The notes under the pieces were generated by a model that ran no database searches, was not told where the DNA came from, and worked only from the letters and a program-made list of their open reading frames with translations. Of a stretch of DNA of 64,000 nucleotides, positions 18,881 through 27,850 are shown piece by piece (the first letter of the stretch is position 1; the number at the start of each line of letters is the position of its first letter). Both the position numbers and the translations under genes were made by a program. Source of the stretch: Pseudoalteromonas galatheae (GTDB taxonomy: Bacteria > Pseudomonadota > Gammaproteobacteria > Enterobacterales > Alteromonadaceae); assembly GCF_005886105.2 (NCBI RefSeq), contig NZ_PNCO02000002.1:868001-932000 (forward strand), in the 5' to 3' direction.

Positions 18881-19302
18881 AAGAACTAGATGAAAGGTTA
18901 AGTAATGACATTAACGATAAATTTGAACGATCGTTTGAGTTTAAAGACAAAGGAGAATTAGAAGAGTCATTTATTGCAATGCAAGAAGCTGTTGAATTAA
19001 TGCCCTCACCAAAGAGTCAATGGTCTGAATCATTAATTATCATCACTTCTGCTTGTGAACACTTTATTGCGATAGATAGACTTACCGAGGCAGAGGCACT
19101 CATTGATGAGTACTTAAATTCAGGCTTTTGCATTTCATATGATGATAGCCCAAGCTTCGTCAAAGGTATGATCTTATTTGAAATGAGAAACTTTGAACAA
19201 GCATATGATTGGTTTGCCAAAGCGAACTCCATCTCACGAGGGAGATGCTTTGTAGAGAGACCTAAGAAATACAAAATCTTTTTCAATGAATATAACCGAT
19301 GA
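18877..19302 (+). CDS. Small TPR-like protein in the immunity gene patch
   Basis: 141 residues, all-helical by eye, with TPR-like periodicity (FEFKDKGELEESFIAMQEAV; LTEAEALIDEYL; MRNFEQAYDWFAKANSI). It overlaps the stop of the PoNi gene by four bases (ATGA), so translation is coupled. I do not recognise a named family. Its position between immunity genes suggests another immunity or adaptor protein, but nothing in the sequence proves this. Confidence 0.65.
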   Translation: MKELDERLSNDINDKFERSFEFKDKGELEESFIAMQEAVELMPSPKSQWSESLIIITSACEHFIAIDRLTEAEALIDEYLNSGFCISYDDSPSFVKGMILFEMRNFEQAYDWFAKANSISRGRCFVERPKKYKIFFNEYNR

Positions 19303-19368
19303 GTATACATGGCCAAATAGATGAGTGTTGCGAGTAAGGTAGTGACCTTTTAGAAGGTGAGGACTTTC

Positions 19369-19570
19369 AGCTTTAATACTTGCTCATTTTGCAGGAGCAA
19401 ATCTGACGCTAACTGCGTTAAAAATTTCTCACTTAGAACAAGTAAATAGCAAAATTTTCGCCTTGCCTATATGGATGTAGGTACATTGACGATAGCAGGG
19501 TGCGGTAGCGGTGTTATCGACAAGATCTTCTTGCCTAAAAATAGATCACTTAATTAAGCTAAATTGGTAT
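19369..19570. repeat. MITE-like element, copy 2 (about 200 bp)
   Basis: Same core as 7862-8023 (TCTGACGCTAACTGCGTTAAA, AATAGCAAAATTTT, TTATCGACAAG), ending with CACTTAATTAAGCTAAATTGGTAT in two overlapping pieces; the left end is degraded to CAGCTTTAAT. It carries an additional middle block (about 19466-19514, CCTATATGGATGTAGG onward) missing from copy 1. It ends 11 bp before the start codon of the third PoNi-like gene. Confidence 0.8.
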
Positions 19571-19581
19571 AAGGAAATAAT

Positions 19582-20221
19582 ATGGTAAGAGATAAATTAC
19601 AAGACAAATCGTATTTTGATGAAGCAGTGGGGTTCTATAAAGAGTCCATTGCCAAGGATGTTGAAGAGCTTAAATCAGGGGAACTCACAAAAGTTGTAAA
19701 AATGAGATATTGTTTTGGTTTAGTCGTGCATTGCATGAACCTGCTAAACAACACATATTCAAGAGGCGATAAACTGGATGACATTAAACCATTGCTACAC
19801 GATGTTTTAACTTTCCGCAAGTGGCAAAATGACTATGCAAATGCTTTACCTGAACAAGAGCAAACCGAACGGATCAGCTGGGAGGAGATGAGGGAAGACT
19901 ATCTAGAACGGCACTTAAAATGGCTTAGTTTTGCTTATTGCTTAGATATGGGGGAGGAGTACTACCTAAAAGCGCTTTGGCAAACTTTATAAGGTAATAG
20001 AAAGTAGCCCAGAACAACGACCTTCTCTTGCGAATGACTACATTGAATCTTGGTATAGCCTAATTGGTAACCCGGATTATCATTTAATGAATAGTGATGC
20101 TTACGATGGCTATTGGTGCTGGGAAATTGCGCTTGTCGTTAAGTTGTTCAATATCGATGACCGTGCTTTTATTAACCATCCTTATTATCCTAAAGATCTT
20201 GTGTACAACAATGAGAGGTAG
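19582..20221 (+). pseudogene. PoNi-like immunity gene broken by internal deletion
   Basis: Third DUF1910/DUF1911 copy. The first frame (19582-19992) reads MVRDKLQDKSYFDEAVGFYK to EEYYLKALWQTL and stops; the proper C-terminal half continues in another frame from about 19975 (FGKLYKVIESSPEQRPSL) to the TAG at 20221 (NHPYYPKDLVYNNER). Relative to the first copy about 107 bp are missing between YYL and RFGKLYK, which both removes about 35 residues and shifts the frame. A 42-bp block around GCTTACGATGGCTATTGGTG is identical in the first copy (17951-17992 and 20096-20137), a sign of recent duplication or gene conversion. Confidence 0.82.
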
Positions 20222-20227
20222 TGTTAC

Positions 20228-20377
20228 GTGCACAAGAATAATGCAAGTACTTTAGGGTTGCTGAGTCGAAATAGAAATGAACATAAAGGAAATTCATACG
20301 TACCAGCTCAGGATTACATAAAAAGTTACCCGCTTCAATCGGTGACTGCCACTCTACGTGTTAAGCGGGTAAATTGA
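20228..20377 (+). other. Possible 49-codon ORF and long-loop inverted repeat
   Basis: A GTG-started frame of 49 codons (MHKNNASTLGLLSRNRNEHK and on) fits the gap after the last PoNi copy but has no family signal. Its end is built from an inverted repeat, TTACCCGCTT...AAGCGGGTAA (about 20328-20371), with a 26-base loop and no T run. Probably non-coding. Confidence 0.25.
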
Positions 20378-20398
20378 AAAGCTTTGTAGTGCTACTTA

Positions 20399-21481
20399 TC
20401 AATGCCCTAGTTGATCGAGTAAGTCCATTACTTCAACGCTGGCATGTTCCATTTGGTTAAGCTGTTTAACTGCGCCTTGAGAATCGCCTGCTTTAAACTT
20501 TTTCATTGCTTCTACGCCAGCTCTATGGACTTCTTTATGCGGAGCTTCTAGACGTTTAAACGCGTTGTGACCGCCAAACTTTTGGGCGCCATCGCCACCA
20601 AACCACTTACCTAAGCGGCACATCGTATGATCGGCAAAGTCGCTGATATTTTTATGGCTATTACCAATAATCACGTTGTATACGTCTCCTTTCCAAACGA
20701 CATGATCAAGCTTTACGGTCTGGATAAAGGTTTGAGTAGTAGAGACCAAAATGGTGTCTTTCATTGAATCACAACAACTTACAATCCCTTCGTATTCATC
20801 GTTTAGGTGTCCAATACTGTCAGATAGCGTGATATTAGACGCTTGAATTTCTTCTACAGCACTCACTGTTGTGTGAGTTGTATCGATGATTTTTTTGACT
20901 AAATCGGAGACTTCGTTAGCGGATTCATTGGTATTGGTTGCCAGTGCGCGCACCTCATCGGCGACAACCGAAAAGCCACGGCCTGCTTCACCTGCTCGGG
21001 CGGCTTCAATAGCAGCATTGAGCGCTAGCAGATTCGTTTGATCTGAAATTTTTGAAATCGTCGTAACAAAGGTATTAATGCTATCAGCCATCTGTGATAA
21101 GCCAGAAATATTGCTAGTCATTTTGTCCATATTGCTGCCGAGCTGCTCCATTCCAGCCAGTATTTTACGCAATGCGGTTTCAGATTTAGAAAAGGCGGAG
21201 TTTACTTGCTCAATTGAATGGCTTTCTTCTTCAATACTCATAAAGCTTGCAAGAACAGTTTCTCGTATTCCCTGCACTTGGCTTAATCCATTCAACGCAC
21301 ACTGCAGTAGCTGATTGTCAGTATTATCATTGAGCGCAGCTTGTGTACCTACGATTTCCTGCTTTAATGCCTCATTTTCAGAGGTTAACTGCGCATTAGC
21401 CTGTTTTAAACTGGCAACCTCTTGTTGCGCGGCTAATAGGGCTTGTTGGGTTTCATTGTTTGTAAATAGTTTTGCAAACAC
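20399..21481 (-). CDS. Soluble methyl-accepting chemotaxis protein with CZB zinc-sensing domain
   Basis: 360 residues, no membrane segment. It begins with a coiled coil ([20 protein letters not shown]), then a short chemoreceptor signalling hairpin whose tip reads [20 protein letters not shown]. The C-terminal quarter is a CZB domain with its four zinc ligands visible: His in KLDHVVWK, Cys in MCRLGKWF, and two His in [13 protein letters not shown] receptors are cytosolic; studied ones respond to zinc or hypochlorite through the zinc-thiolate. GTG start with an AAGGGAAAA site. Neighbour of a diguanylate cyclase but with 170 bp between them, so probably separate units. Confidence 0.93.
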   Translation of the reverse strand: MFAKLFTNNETQQALLAAQQEVASLKQANAQLTSENEALKQEIVGTQAALNDNTDNQLLQCALNGLSQVQGIRETVLASFMSIEEESHSIEQVNSAFSKSETALRKILAGMEQLGSNMDKMTSNISGLSQMADSINTFVTTISKISDQTNLLALNAAIEAARAGEAGRGFSVVADEVRALATNTNESANEVSDLVKKIIDTTHTTVSAVEEIQASNITLSDSIGHLNDEYEGIVSCCDSMKDTILVSTTQTFIQTVKLDHVVWKGDVYNVIIGNSHKNISDFADHTMCRLGKWFGGDGAQKFGGHNAFKRLEAPHKEVHRAGVEAMKKFKAGDSQGAVKQLNQMEHASVEVMDLLDQLGH

Positions 21482-21654
21482 GTTATTTTCCCTTGTAACT
21501 TAATATTAACGCAAGCTTAGCAATCATTGGAAAATAGTGCTACCTCTTTAGGTTTCAAAAAACTATAAATTTAGATAAGTTAGCGCAGAATTTTGATTGG
21601 ATTTTGGTGCGCTGAGCGACATTGAAGTTTAACCGATAAAGCAGCGTTATAGCG

Positions 21655-22497
21655 TTACCCTCTAGCACTAGATCTGAGTGATTTACCGCGTTTATCGCCA
21701 TACATGTTTTCATCGGCATCGTGGATGATGAGATCTGCCTGTTTAGTCGGATCTACTTTGACCATTCCAATACTGACGTTAATTTTGTATTCCTGTAGTC
21801 CCTTTAATAATGCCGTTCTCACTTCGTCTGTATCTGGAAGCACCGCATTGATATAGGCAATAAATTCGTCACCACCGATACGAAAGCTGTAATCTAAGCC
21901 AAAGTACTCTTTCATATTTTGAGTAAATTTAATTAAAACTTCATCACCAATGTGATGACCGTAGTTATCGTTGACTTGCTTAAAATTATCTAAGTCGAGA
22001 TAGAGTAGCCATTGATTATCAAAGCGATGTGTTTGCAAGCCTTCAAAACATGCGCGACGACTGCCCACACCCGTCATTGCATCATGGTTAGCTTCATACC
22101 GCATCCGCTCCTCTAACAACCTTCTTCTCTCTACTTCTTTTTTTAGCTCTGTAATGCTGGCTCTTTTATTAGTGATCATACAATAAAAGCCAAAGCTGAT
22201 GAGTAAAAAGCCGATATTTTTCAAAGATGTGTCAAAGCTAAGTAAGGGGATGGAAAAACCGTCGGTAAAATTATCAATAATATCAAGGAGTAGGCCCGCA
22301 CAATACACAAGTAGTGCGAGGCGCAAGAATTGGCTCGCAATTTCTTTGGTGATCAAGTTGAATAAAGTGAAGGAGATACCAAACCAAAATAGCTCTTCGT
22401 AGCTCTCGTATTCGTAATGACCGATATAGTACATGTAGCCACCAAAAACGATGATGGCCACCCATATTACCAGCGGCAGCAAAGTCGTTCTTATCAA
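21655..22497 (-). CDS. Membrane diguanylate cyclase (GGDEF)
   Basis: 280 residues. About five or six hydrophobic segments in the first 110 residues, a short helix (KKEVERRRLLEERMRYEAN), then a GGDEF domain: DAMTGVGSRRACFEG, YLDLDNFKQVNDNYGHHIGD, and the active site RIGGDEF at about 206-212. The catalytic motif is intact, so synthesis of cyclic di-GMP is expected. The RxxD inhibitory site is absent (FGLD at that place). The TTG start at 22497 has AAGGG upstream; an internal ATG (MYYIGHYEYESY) is possible but would remove the first helix. The input signal is unknown. Confidence 0.9.
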   Translation of the reverse strand: MIRTTLLPLVIWVAIIVFGGYMYYIGHYEYESYEELFWFGISFTLFNLITKEIASQFLRLALLVYCAGLLLDIIDNFTDGFSIPLLSFDTSLKNIGFLLISFGFYCMITNKRASITELKKEVERRRLLEERMRYEANHDAMTGVGSRRACFEGLQTHRFDNQWLLYLDLDNFKQVNDNYGHHIGDEVLIKFTQNMKEYFGLDYSFRIGGDEFIAYINAVLPDTDEVRTALLKGLQEYKINVSIGMVKVDPTKQADLIIHDADENMYGDKRGKSLRSSARG

Positions 22498-22562
22498 AGC
22501 GCTGTGACCCTTGGTGATATATATCTTTAGTTATAGTTAATTGAGCTTCAGAAGCAAGTTAC

Positions 22563-22985
22563 TTATGTGTTTAACTCAAGTGCTTGAGCAATCATAAATA
22601 GATGGCTAACAAAGACGAGAGAAGTCAATACCGTTCGCATTTTTTGATAGTCTTTATGGTAGTCTCCCCAGCGCGGTGAACTGCGCTCTATAAAATATAC
22701 AAGCCAATATGCGATAGCGAGATATAGTAGCAGCCACTGTGGTGATACGACACTAAGTAGTGGGTAAGGGATCACGACGATCACGGCAAGTATCGCTTGT
22801 TTATAGGTTTGCTCCCCCGCACGCCATAAGTTTCCCGCCATAAAAGCAAGAATCCCTAGGCTATAAAATTGAAAAGCATGAAGCACATCGCTTGATACGC
22901 CCGTCATTAACGTCCACGCGATACAAGCCAAAAAAGGAAGAAAGCCAAAGTAACCAAGTTGAATATGATTGAAGTACGGGTGCAT
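22563..22985 (-). CDS. DUF3429 family inner-membrane protein
   Basis: 140 residues, four to five hydrophobic helices, with the DUF3429 pattern of an early LGYFGFLPFLACIAWTL, then YSLGILAFMAGNLWRAG and LLYLAIAYWLVYFIE. The family has no assigned function. I prefer the ATG at 22985 to a GTG two codons earlier. It lies 65 bp upstream of the diguanylate cyclase gene on the same strand, so they could share a transcript. Confidence 0.75.
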   Translation of the reverse strand: MHPYFNHIQLGYFGFLPFLACIAWTLMTGVSSDVLHAFQFYSLGILAFMAGNLWRAGEQTYKQAILAVIVVIPYPLLSVVSPQWLLLYLAIAYWLVYFIERSSPRWGDYHKDYQKMRTVLTSLVFVSHLFMIAQALELNT

Positions 22986-23070
22986 AGTCACGCTCTACTG
23001 TTTTTAATTGCTGGGATCATACCGTAATTAACGTATTTTTATACTCTTATACTGAATTAGTTGATCACTC

Positions 23071-23092
23071 AAAAAACTACTATCAGTTTTTT
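23071..23092. promoter_or_regulatory. Inverted repeat upstream of ahpC
   Basis: AAAAAACT and AGTTTTTT with a 6-base spacer form a perfect inverted repeat about 120 bp before the ahpC start, nested in an outer imperfect pair (TTGATCACT / AGTGATTCAA). A regulator site is plausible given that ahpC is usually peroxide-controlled, but the OxyR spacing is not matched. Confidence 0.35.
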
Positions 23093-23214
23093 CGATTACA
23101 GTGATTCAAACAATCCATTTTATTTAAATATCACTTCCCCTTATCTTTGTACTCAAGCCAAGGCGAATAACAATCGCCAATATTAATTCAAACTAAACAA
23201 CAGTGAGGAAAGCG

Positions 23215-23784
23215 ATGAGCACTTCATTAATCAACACAAAAATTCAACCATTCAACGCAACAGCATACCATGGTGGCGACTTCGTAGAAGTTTCTGAGCA
23301 GGACCTTTTAGGTAAATGGTCAATCGTATTCTTCTACCCTGCTGATTTCACTTTTGTATGTCCAACAGAGCTTGGTGATTTAGCTGATTATTACGCACAG
23401 CTGCAAGAAATGGGTGTAGAAGTTTACTCTGTATCAACAGACACACACTTCACACACAAAGCGTGGCATGACGCGTCAGAAACGATTAAGAAAATTCAAT
23501 TCCCAATGATTGGTGACCCAACAGGCCGTATTACTCGCAACTTCGGTGTAATGATCGAAGAAGAAGGTTTAGCACTTCGCGGTACTTTTGTAATCAACCC
23601 TGAGGGTGAAATCAAAGTTATTGAAACGCATGACTTAGGTATTGGTCGCAGCGCTAAAGAGCTAGTACGTAAAGTACAAGCTGCTCAATACATCGCATCT
23701 CACGATGGTGAAGTATGCCCAGCATCTTGGCAGCCAGGTGAAGAAACATTAGCACCTTCATTAGATCTAGTTGGCAAAATCTAA
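23215..23784 (+). CDS. ahpC: Alkyl hydroperoxide reductase subunit C (peroxiredoxin)
   Basis: 189 residues, full length for typical two-cysteine AhpC. The peroxidatic Cys49 is in FTFVCPTELGDLADYY and the resolving Cys168 in EVCPASWQPGEETL. It reduces hydrogen peroxide and organic peroxides in the cytoplasm and is recycled by AhpF, encoded 106 bp downstream. I take the ATG at 23215 (site GAGGAAAGCG) rather than a GTG four codons earlier. Codon use looks like that of a highly expressed gene. A leader of about 200 bp holds a perfect inverted repeat that may be the control site. Confidence 0.97.
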   Translation: MSTSLINTKIQPFNATAYHGGDFVEVSEQDLLGKWSIVFFYPADFTFVCPTELGDLADYYAQLQEMGVEVYSVSTDTHFTHKAWHDASETIKKIQFPMIGDPTGRITRNFGVMIEEEGLALRGTFVINPEGEIKVIETHDLGIGRSAKELVRKVQAAQYIASHDGEVCPASWQPGEETLAPSLDLVGKI

Positions 23785-23793
23785 ATTGTCATA

Positions 23794-23814
23794 GGGAGTG
23801 CGGTGTGCACTCCC
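23794..23814 (+). terminator. Hairpin between ahpC and ahpF, without T run
   Basis: An 8-bp stem GGGAGTGC / GCACTCCC with a 5-base loop follows the ahpC stop. There is no T tract after it, so it more likely acts as an mRNA-stabilising or partial-attenuation element, which would leave ahpC more abundant than ahpF. Confidence 0.5.
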
Positions 23815-23890
23815 AAATAAACCATCCAGATGAACTAAATTCATCGTTTTTGCGAATTTTTACTGTAGTTTCTGCAGAGGGTTACCTTAT

Positions 23891-25459
23891 ATGTTAGACA
23901 ACCAAATTAAAACTCAACTACAAAGCCACTTTAGCTCTCTACAACGTCCGATTGAACTCGTCATTACCGTTGATGACAGTAAAAAATCGCAAGAGCTAAA
24001 AGAGTTGGCGCAAGATTTAGCGTCTCTGAGCGATAAAATTTCACTATCTGAATCTAGTGAAGGCGAGCGCTTACCACAAATGTCAGTTCGCGGCGTAGAC
24101 ACAAAGAGTGAAATTACGTTTGCAGGCGTACCTATGGGGCATGAATTTACTAGCTTGGTTCTTGCATTATTGCATTCAGGCGGGCATGCCACTAAAGCAT
24201 CGGCAGACGATCTCGAACTGATCAAGGGTATTGATAACCCATTGAACTTTGAAGTGTACATTTCACTGAGCTGCCAAACCTGTCCACAAGTCGTGCAGGC
24301 ACTGAATCTCATGGCGGCTGTTAATCCAAATATTACCACTACCATGATTGATGGCGCTTTGTTCCAAGAAGAAGTGGAATCGCGCAACATCATGGCTGTG
24401 CCAACAGTGTACTTAAACGGTAAACAATTTAGTCAAGGCGCGGTGAGCCTAAGCGATATTTTACTTAAACTTGATACTAAAGCTGGCGAAAAACAAGCAG
24501 CTGTACTTAACAGCAAAGACGTGTTTGATGTGCTGGTTGTAGGTGGCGGTCCGGCTGGTGCATCAGCTGCTATTTATGCCGCTCGTAAAGGGCTAAACAC
24601 AGGAGTAGTTGCGGAGCGCTTTGGCGGTCAAGTTGCCGATACTCTGGGTATTGAGAACTTTATTTCAGTGCAAAAAACGGAAGGTCCTAAGCTGGTTGCA
24701 CAGTTAGAAGAGCATGTTAACCAGTATGGCGTTGATGTGATGAAGAATCAGCGTGCAGCGGCAATTAACAAAGGTGAAACCATTGATATCACGCTTGAAA
24801 GCGGTGCGGTATTAAGGGCCAAATCTCTAGTATTGGCAACCGGTGCGCGATGGAGAAGCATGAATGTACCAGGCGAAACCGAGTACAAGGGTCGAGGTGT
24901 AGCATATTGCCCACATTGTGATGGTCCGTTATTTAAGGGGAAACCTGTTGCTGTTATTGGTGGTGGTAACTCGGGTATAGAAGCTGCCATCGACTTGGCA
25001 AATATTGTTGAGCATGTCACGGTATTAGAGTTTGCCGATACACTTAGAGCTGATGAAGTGTTGATTAAAAAGGCAAAAAGCCTTACTAACGTTACCATTA
25101 TAAAAAACGCACAAACCACTGAAGTCGTTGGAGATGGTAATAAAGTAACCGGTCTTAACTATATAGACAGGGTAAGCGGTGACACTCATTCGTTAGCATT
25201 GGCTGGCATTTTTGTCCAAATTGGGCTGGTACCAAATACTGAATGGTTAAAGTCGAGTGAAGTTGCACTTAGCCGCTTTGGTGAAATCGAAATTGACAGC
25301 AAAGGGGCGACGAGTTTAGCTGGCGTTTACGCCGCAGGCGACGCAACCACCACGCCGTTTAAGCAAATTATTATTGCGATGGGTGGGGGAGCAACGGCAA
25401 GCTTAGGCGCTTTTGATTATCTAATTCGATTAGGGCAAGACGACGAGCAAGCAGCTTAA
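23891..25459 (+). CDS. ahpF: Alkyl hydroperoxide reductase subunit F
   Basis: 522 residues, normal AhpF length. The N-terminal double thioredoxin fold carries the redox pair Cys128/Cys131 ([11 protein letters not shown]). The C-terminal part is a thioredoxin-reductase-like flavoprotein with the FAD motif [17 protein letters not shown], the NADH motif [16 protein letters not shown] and the second redox pair Cys340/Cys343 (YCPHCDGP). It passes electrons from NADH to AhpC. It ends in an excellent terminator at 25514. Confidence 0.97.
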   Translation: MLDNQIKTQLQSHFSSLQRPIELVITVDDSKKSQELKELAQDLASLSDKISLSESSEGERLPQMSVRGVDTKSEITFAGVPMGHEFTSLVLALLHSGGHATKASADDLELIKGIDNPLNFEVYISLSCQTCPQVVQALNLMAAVNPNITTTMIDGALFQEEVESRNIMAVPTVYLNGKQFSQGAVSLSDILLKLDTKAGEKQAAVLNSKDVFDVLVVGGGPAGASAAIYAARKGLNTGVVAERFGGQVADTLGIENFISVQKTEGPKLVAQLEEHVNQYGVDVMKNQRAAAINKGETIDITLESGAVLRAKSLVLATGARWRSMNVPGETEYKGRGVAYCPHCDGPLFKGKPVAVIGGGNSGIEAAIDLANIVEHVTVLEFADTLRADEVLIKKAKSLTNVTIIKNAQTTEVVGDGNKVTGLNYIDRVSGDTHSLALAGIFVQIGLVPNTEWLKSSEVALSRFGEIEIDSKGATSLAGVYAAGDATTTPFKQIIIAMGGGATASLGAFDYLIRLGQDDEQAA

Positions 25460-25513
25460 TTATTCGCATTACTGGAAAGAATCATTGCAACTATACACCC
25501 ATGCAATGCTCCC

Positions 25514-25544
25514 AAGCCACACTCTAGCAGTGTGGCTTTTTTTT
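25514..25544 (+). terminator. Rho-independent terminator of ahpCF
   Basis: A 10-bp perfect stem (AAGCCACACT / AGTGTGGCTT, loop CTAGC) merges into eight Ts, 55 bp after the ahpF stop. Confidence 0.95.
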
Positions 25545-25699
25545 GGCTTAGAATTCGAAGTCTCGATGCTACTTTGTATTCTATTTTAGTCTTTACGATA
25601 GTGGTTTTTAGATAAACTTACCCTGTTGATTAGGCTGGTAATATTTTCTTCCGTTGGCCGTTAAATAAACGGAGCTTACGAGCGACAAAAAACATAAGA

Positions 25700-26117
25700 G
25701 CGCTGCGTAAAGCAGCTCCTACCTCAAAGTGCAATTTGCCGTGTGGGAGGTGGTTTATCCGGCGAGAAGTTACTCGCTTAGCAGAGTCGATGGTCGGTTG
25801 GTTTAGGAATACAAGATCGCTGCGTAAAGCAGCTCCTACCCTATGTGTAGTGGGCTTTGTGGGAGGTGGTTTATCCGGCGAGAAGTTACTCGCTTAGCAG
25901 AGTAGATGGCCGGTTGGTTTAGGAATACAAGATCGCTGCGTAAAGCAGCTCCTACCTCAAAGTGCAATGGACTGTTTGGGAGGTGGTTTATCCGGCGAGA
26001 AGTTACTTGCTTAGCAGAGTGGATGGTCGGTTAGTTAAGGAATACAAGATCGCTGCGTAAAGCAGCTCCCACCTCAAAGTGCAATGGGCTGTATGGGGCG
26101 CGATTTATCCGGCGAGA
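25700..26117. repeat. Tandem REPIN-like array, four units of about 117 bp
   Basis: Four units start near 25701, 25818, 25934 and 26051. Each holds TCGCTGCGTAAAGCAGCTCC followed by TAC (first base G in unit 1) and, about 20 bp on, GTGGGAGGTGGTTTATCC followed by GGCGA. The reverse complement of the first (GTAGGAGCTGCTTTACGC, AGCGA) matches the second at most positions, so each unit is two REP-type palindromes facing each other, the REPIN layout. Between units comes a conserved linker (GAAGTTACTCGCTTAGCAGA and on). The last unit has drifted. No REP-associated transposase gene is in the window. Confidence 0.8.
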
Positions 26118-26271
26118 TCAAGGTGTAGTGAGCCGTCAAAACAATATAAAAACCTTTAATTGGCCGTGCTGCCGCCTTTTTGTCGCCACACTTTCGCTTA
26201 TTTGGCGTTTTAAGCTCTGCATTTTTAGGGTATTAATTAATAACGTAAAGGGATCGATGTGAGTGTAAAAA
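26118..26271. other. Upstream region of the XRE-DUF4177 gene
   Basis: No gene seen. AT-rich; holds the presumed promoter of the following gene. With the array and the ahpF terminator it makes up the 812-bp gap between ahpF and that gene. Confidence 0.4.
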
Positions 26272-26670
26272 ATGAAAATTGATGCAGCTTTGATAATCAG
26301 GCACCGAATACTCAAGGGGTGGACACAAGAGCAATTGGCTGGTGCTTCAGGTTTAAGCAAAAGAACCATTCAGAGGGTCGAAAGAGAGGCGAGTGCTTCC
26401 ATGGAAACTCAGAAGGCACTAGCTGCCACGTTTAATTTAGATTACGCAAGTCTTACTCTTAAGGAGGCTAGAGTGATGAAAAAATATGAATATAAAACAG
26501 TTGAATTACCATTTAAATTGCGCTTTTTTAAATCTGGGACACCAGACGTGCAGTCGCTATTAAATGCTGAAGGGCAAAATGGCTGGCAATTAAAACAGGT
26601 TGTTATTCCTGCTTCAGGCTTTGGTGAATCTGATTCCATGGTTGTTATTTTGGAGCGAGAGACAGAATAA
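26272..26670 (+). CDS. XRE-type helix-turn-helix protein with DUF4177 domain
   Basis: 132 residues in two parts. Residues 5-60 are an XRE/Cro helix-turn-helix (RILKGWTQEQLAGASGLSKR then TIQRVERE). Residues about 69-130 match DUF4177, a small all-in-one beta/alpha fold: KKYEYKTVELPFK, LLNAEGQNGWQLKQVV, VVILERE. DUF4177 alone has no known function; joined to a DNA-binding domain it may sense a small ligand. The ribosome site is weak. Convergent with the DM13 gene. A stand-alone regulator of unknown targets. Confidence 0.75.
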   Translation: MKIDAALIIRHRILKGWTQEQLAGASGLSKRTIQRVEREASASMETQKALAATFNLDYASLTLKEARVMKKYEYKTVELPFKLRFFKSGTPDVQSLLNAEGQNGWQLKQVVIPASGFGESDSMVVILERETE

Positions 26671-26720
26671 CTGAGCTGGCGTTGACTCGTTTTTTTGCCT
26701 GTCACACCATCAATTCAAGT

Positions 26721-27209
26721 TTATTTACTACCTGTGGGTTGTAATGGTGCTGCGGAGATAAACTGCTCAAAATGTTCACACCAAATAATAGCACTCTGAA
26801 ACTGAGTCAGATCAACTTTGCGATACTTAGGCAATACAAACTGTGAAAATTGATTAATGTTAGCTATTTCTATCATGGTATGTTTTTGCGCTTTAAAGTC
26901 GGCTTCCGTCTCAATAAATGTCTTGGCGAGATAAAGGCGATAATCAGGTCCTGGAGCTATCTCACCCACGAATGCAATGTGGTTATTAGTAAAATAGATC
27001 TCACCAGTGGCGTAGTGTAATGCGTCTGAATCTTTAAGCTCCTTCTTGAATTGGCCTTTGTATGTTGCGGCTTTACTTATCTCAAGTATTTCCGTGTGCT
27101 TAGCCGCCGGAGGTTGTGTCATTATCGGTAAAGTGTACACACCCATAATAAACCCTGTGATAAACACCACAATGAGCAAAAGTAACGTAAATAGCGTTCG
27201 CAAAATCAT
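26721..27209 (-). CDS. DM13 domain protein, membrane-anchored
   Basis: 162 residues. An N-terminal membrane helix (LFTLLLLIVVFITGFIMGVY) then a periplasmic DM13 domain: YKGQFKKELKDSDALHYATG, GPDYRLYLAK, KYRKVDLTQFQSAIIWCEHF. The SAIIWCEHF stretch with its conserved Cys is the best-known part of DM13 domains, which have been proposed to take part in redox or electron transfer. No partner gene is near. The start could be the ATG at 27209 or the TTG two codons upstream. Confidence 0.8.
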   Translation of the reverse strand: MILRTLFTLLLLIVVFITGFIMGVYTLPIMTQPPAAKHTEILEISKAATYKGQFKKELKDSDALHYATGEIYFTNNHIAFVGEIAPGPDYRLYLAKTFIETEADFKAQKHTMIEIANINQFSQFVLPKYRKVDLTQFQSAIIWCEHFEQFISAAPLQPTGSK

Positions 27210-27215
27210 TTCCAA

Positions 27216-27850
27216 GTAAGCAGTAAAATCAAAGTATAGCCAAATTATAAGACTCTAGTACAAAAAGTGAGTGCGTAAAAAGGATTGTTTTTAATATTTT
27301 TGATAGGAACAAAGTGTTTTTATTAAATGTAATTTAGGACCCGGTGTAGATAAAACTTTACACTGAGTAGCATCTTCTGATTGTTAAATATTAGGGAATA
27401 AAGTATTTCAATTGTTTTGATTATTGTAATAGTCAAAGTAAACAGGTGTTTAGGTCAGAGTTATGGCGTGAAGGTGTTTTTGATCTAGCTATAAAGTATT
27501 GAATGTAATTAATAATCTCACCTATTGTTATTGATTTTTACTTAGGTAAAATGCCTCGAATTCGAGTTGATGCTCATAATAAAATTAACTTGGATACTTT
27601 TTTATTACAAAAAAATTAAGGCGAGCATGCCATGGACGTGCAATAGCTTATCAGTTGTTAAAAAATGACAGCGTTGTTTTTTACTGCCGAAGGACAGTGG
27701 CGTGACCAAGGTAAGTTGTGTTTATCAACGAGTAAAATCTTAGTGCGCAGAGTAAGATTGAATTTCGTGTGACAAGCAACTACAGATTCTCGCTCATTCT
27801 AATCTTAATCGAAGTGGCGGTAGTTACTTCTCTAATACGAGTAGAAGAAA
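27216..27850. other. Long upstream region of the LPMO gene, 635 bp
   Basis: No supported gene; a 35-codon frame at about 27665 (MTALFFTAEGQWRDQGKLCL) has no family signal. The region is AT-rich to about 27610 and then richer in GC and in possible structure. In Vibrio cholerae the homologous gbpA is preceded by a cyclic di-GMP riboswitch; I looked for its conserved core here and did not find it. Confidence 0.45.

Noticed and set aside
20328..20371. Integron attC site after the last immunity gene
   Set aside because: The GTTAAGC at the right resembles the core site, but there is no matching RYYYAAC on the left, no repeats between the other genes and no integrase.
25700..26117. CRISPR array
   Set aside because: Period of 117 bp, spacers conserved between units, no cas genes; the units are paired REP-type palindromes.
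27600..27850. Cyclic di-GMP riboswitch upstream of the LPMO gene
   Set aside because: I searched for the conserved core of the type I aptamer known before Vibrio gbpA and did not find it in this leader.
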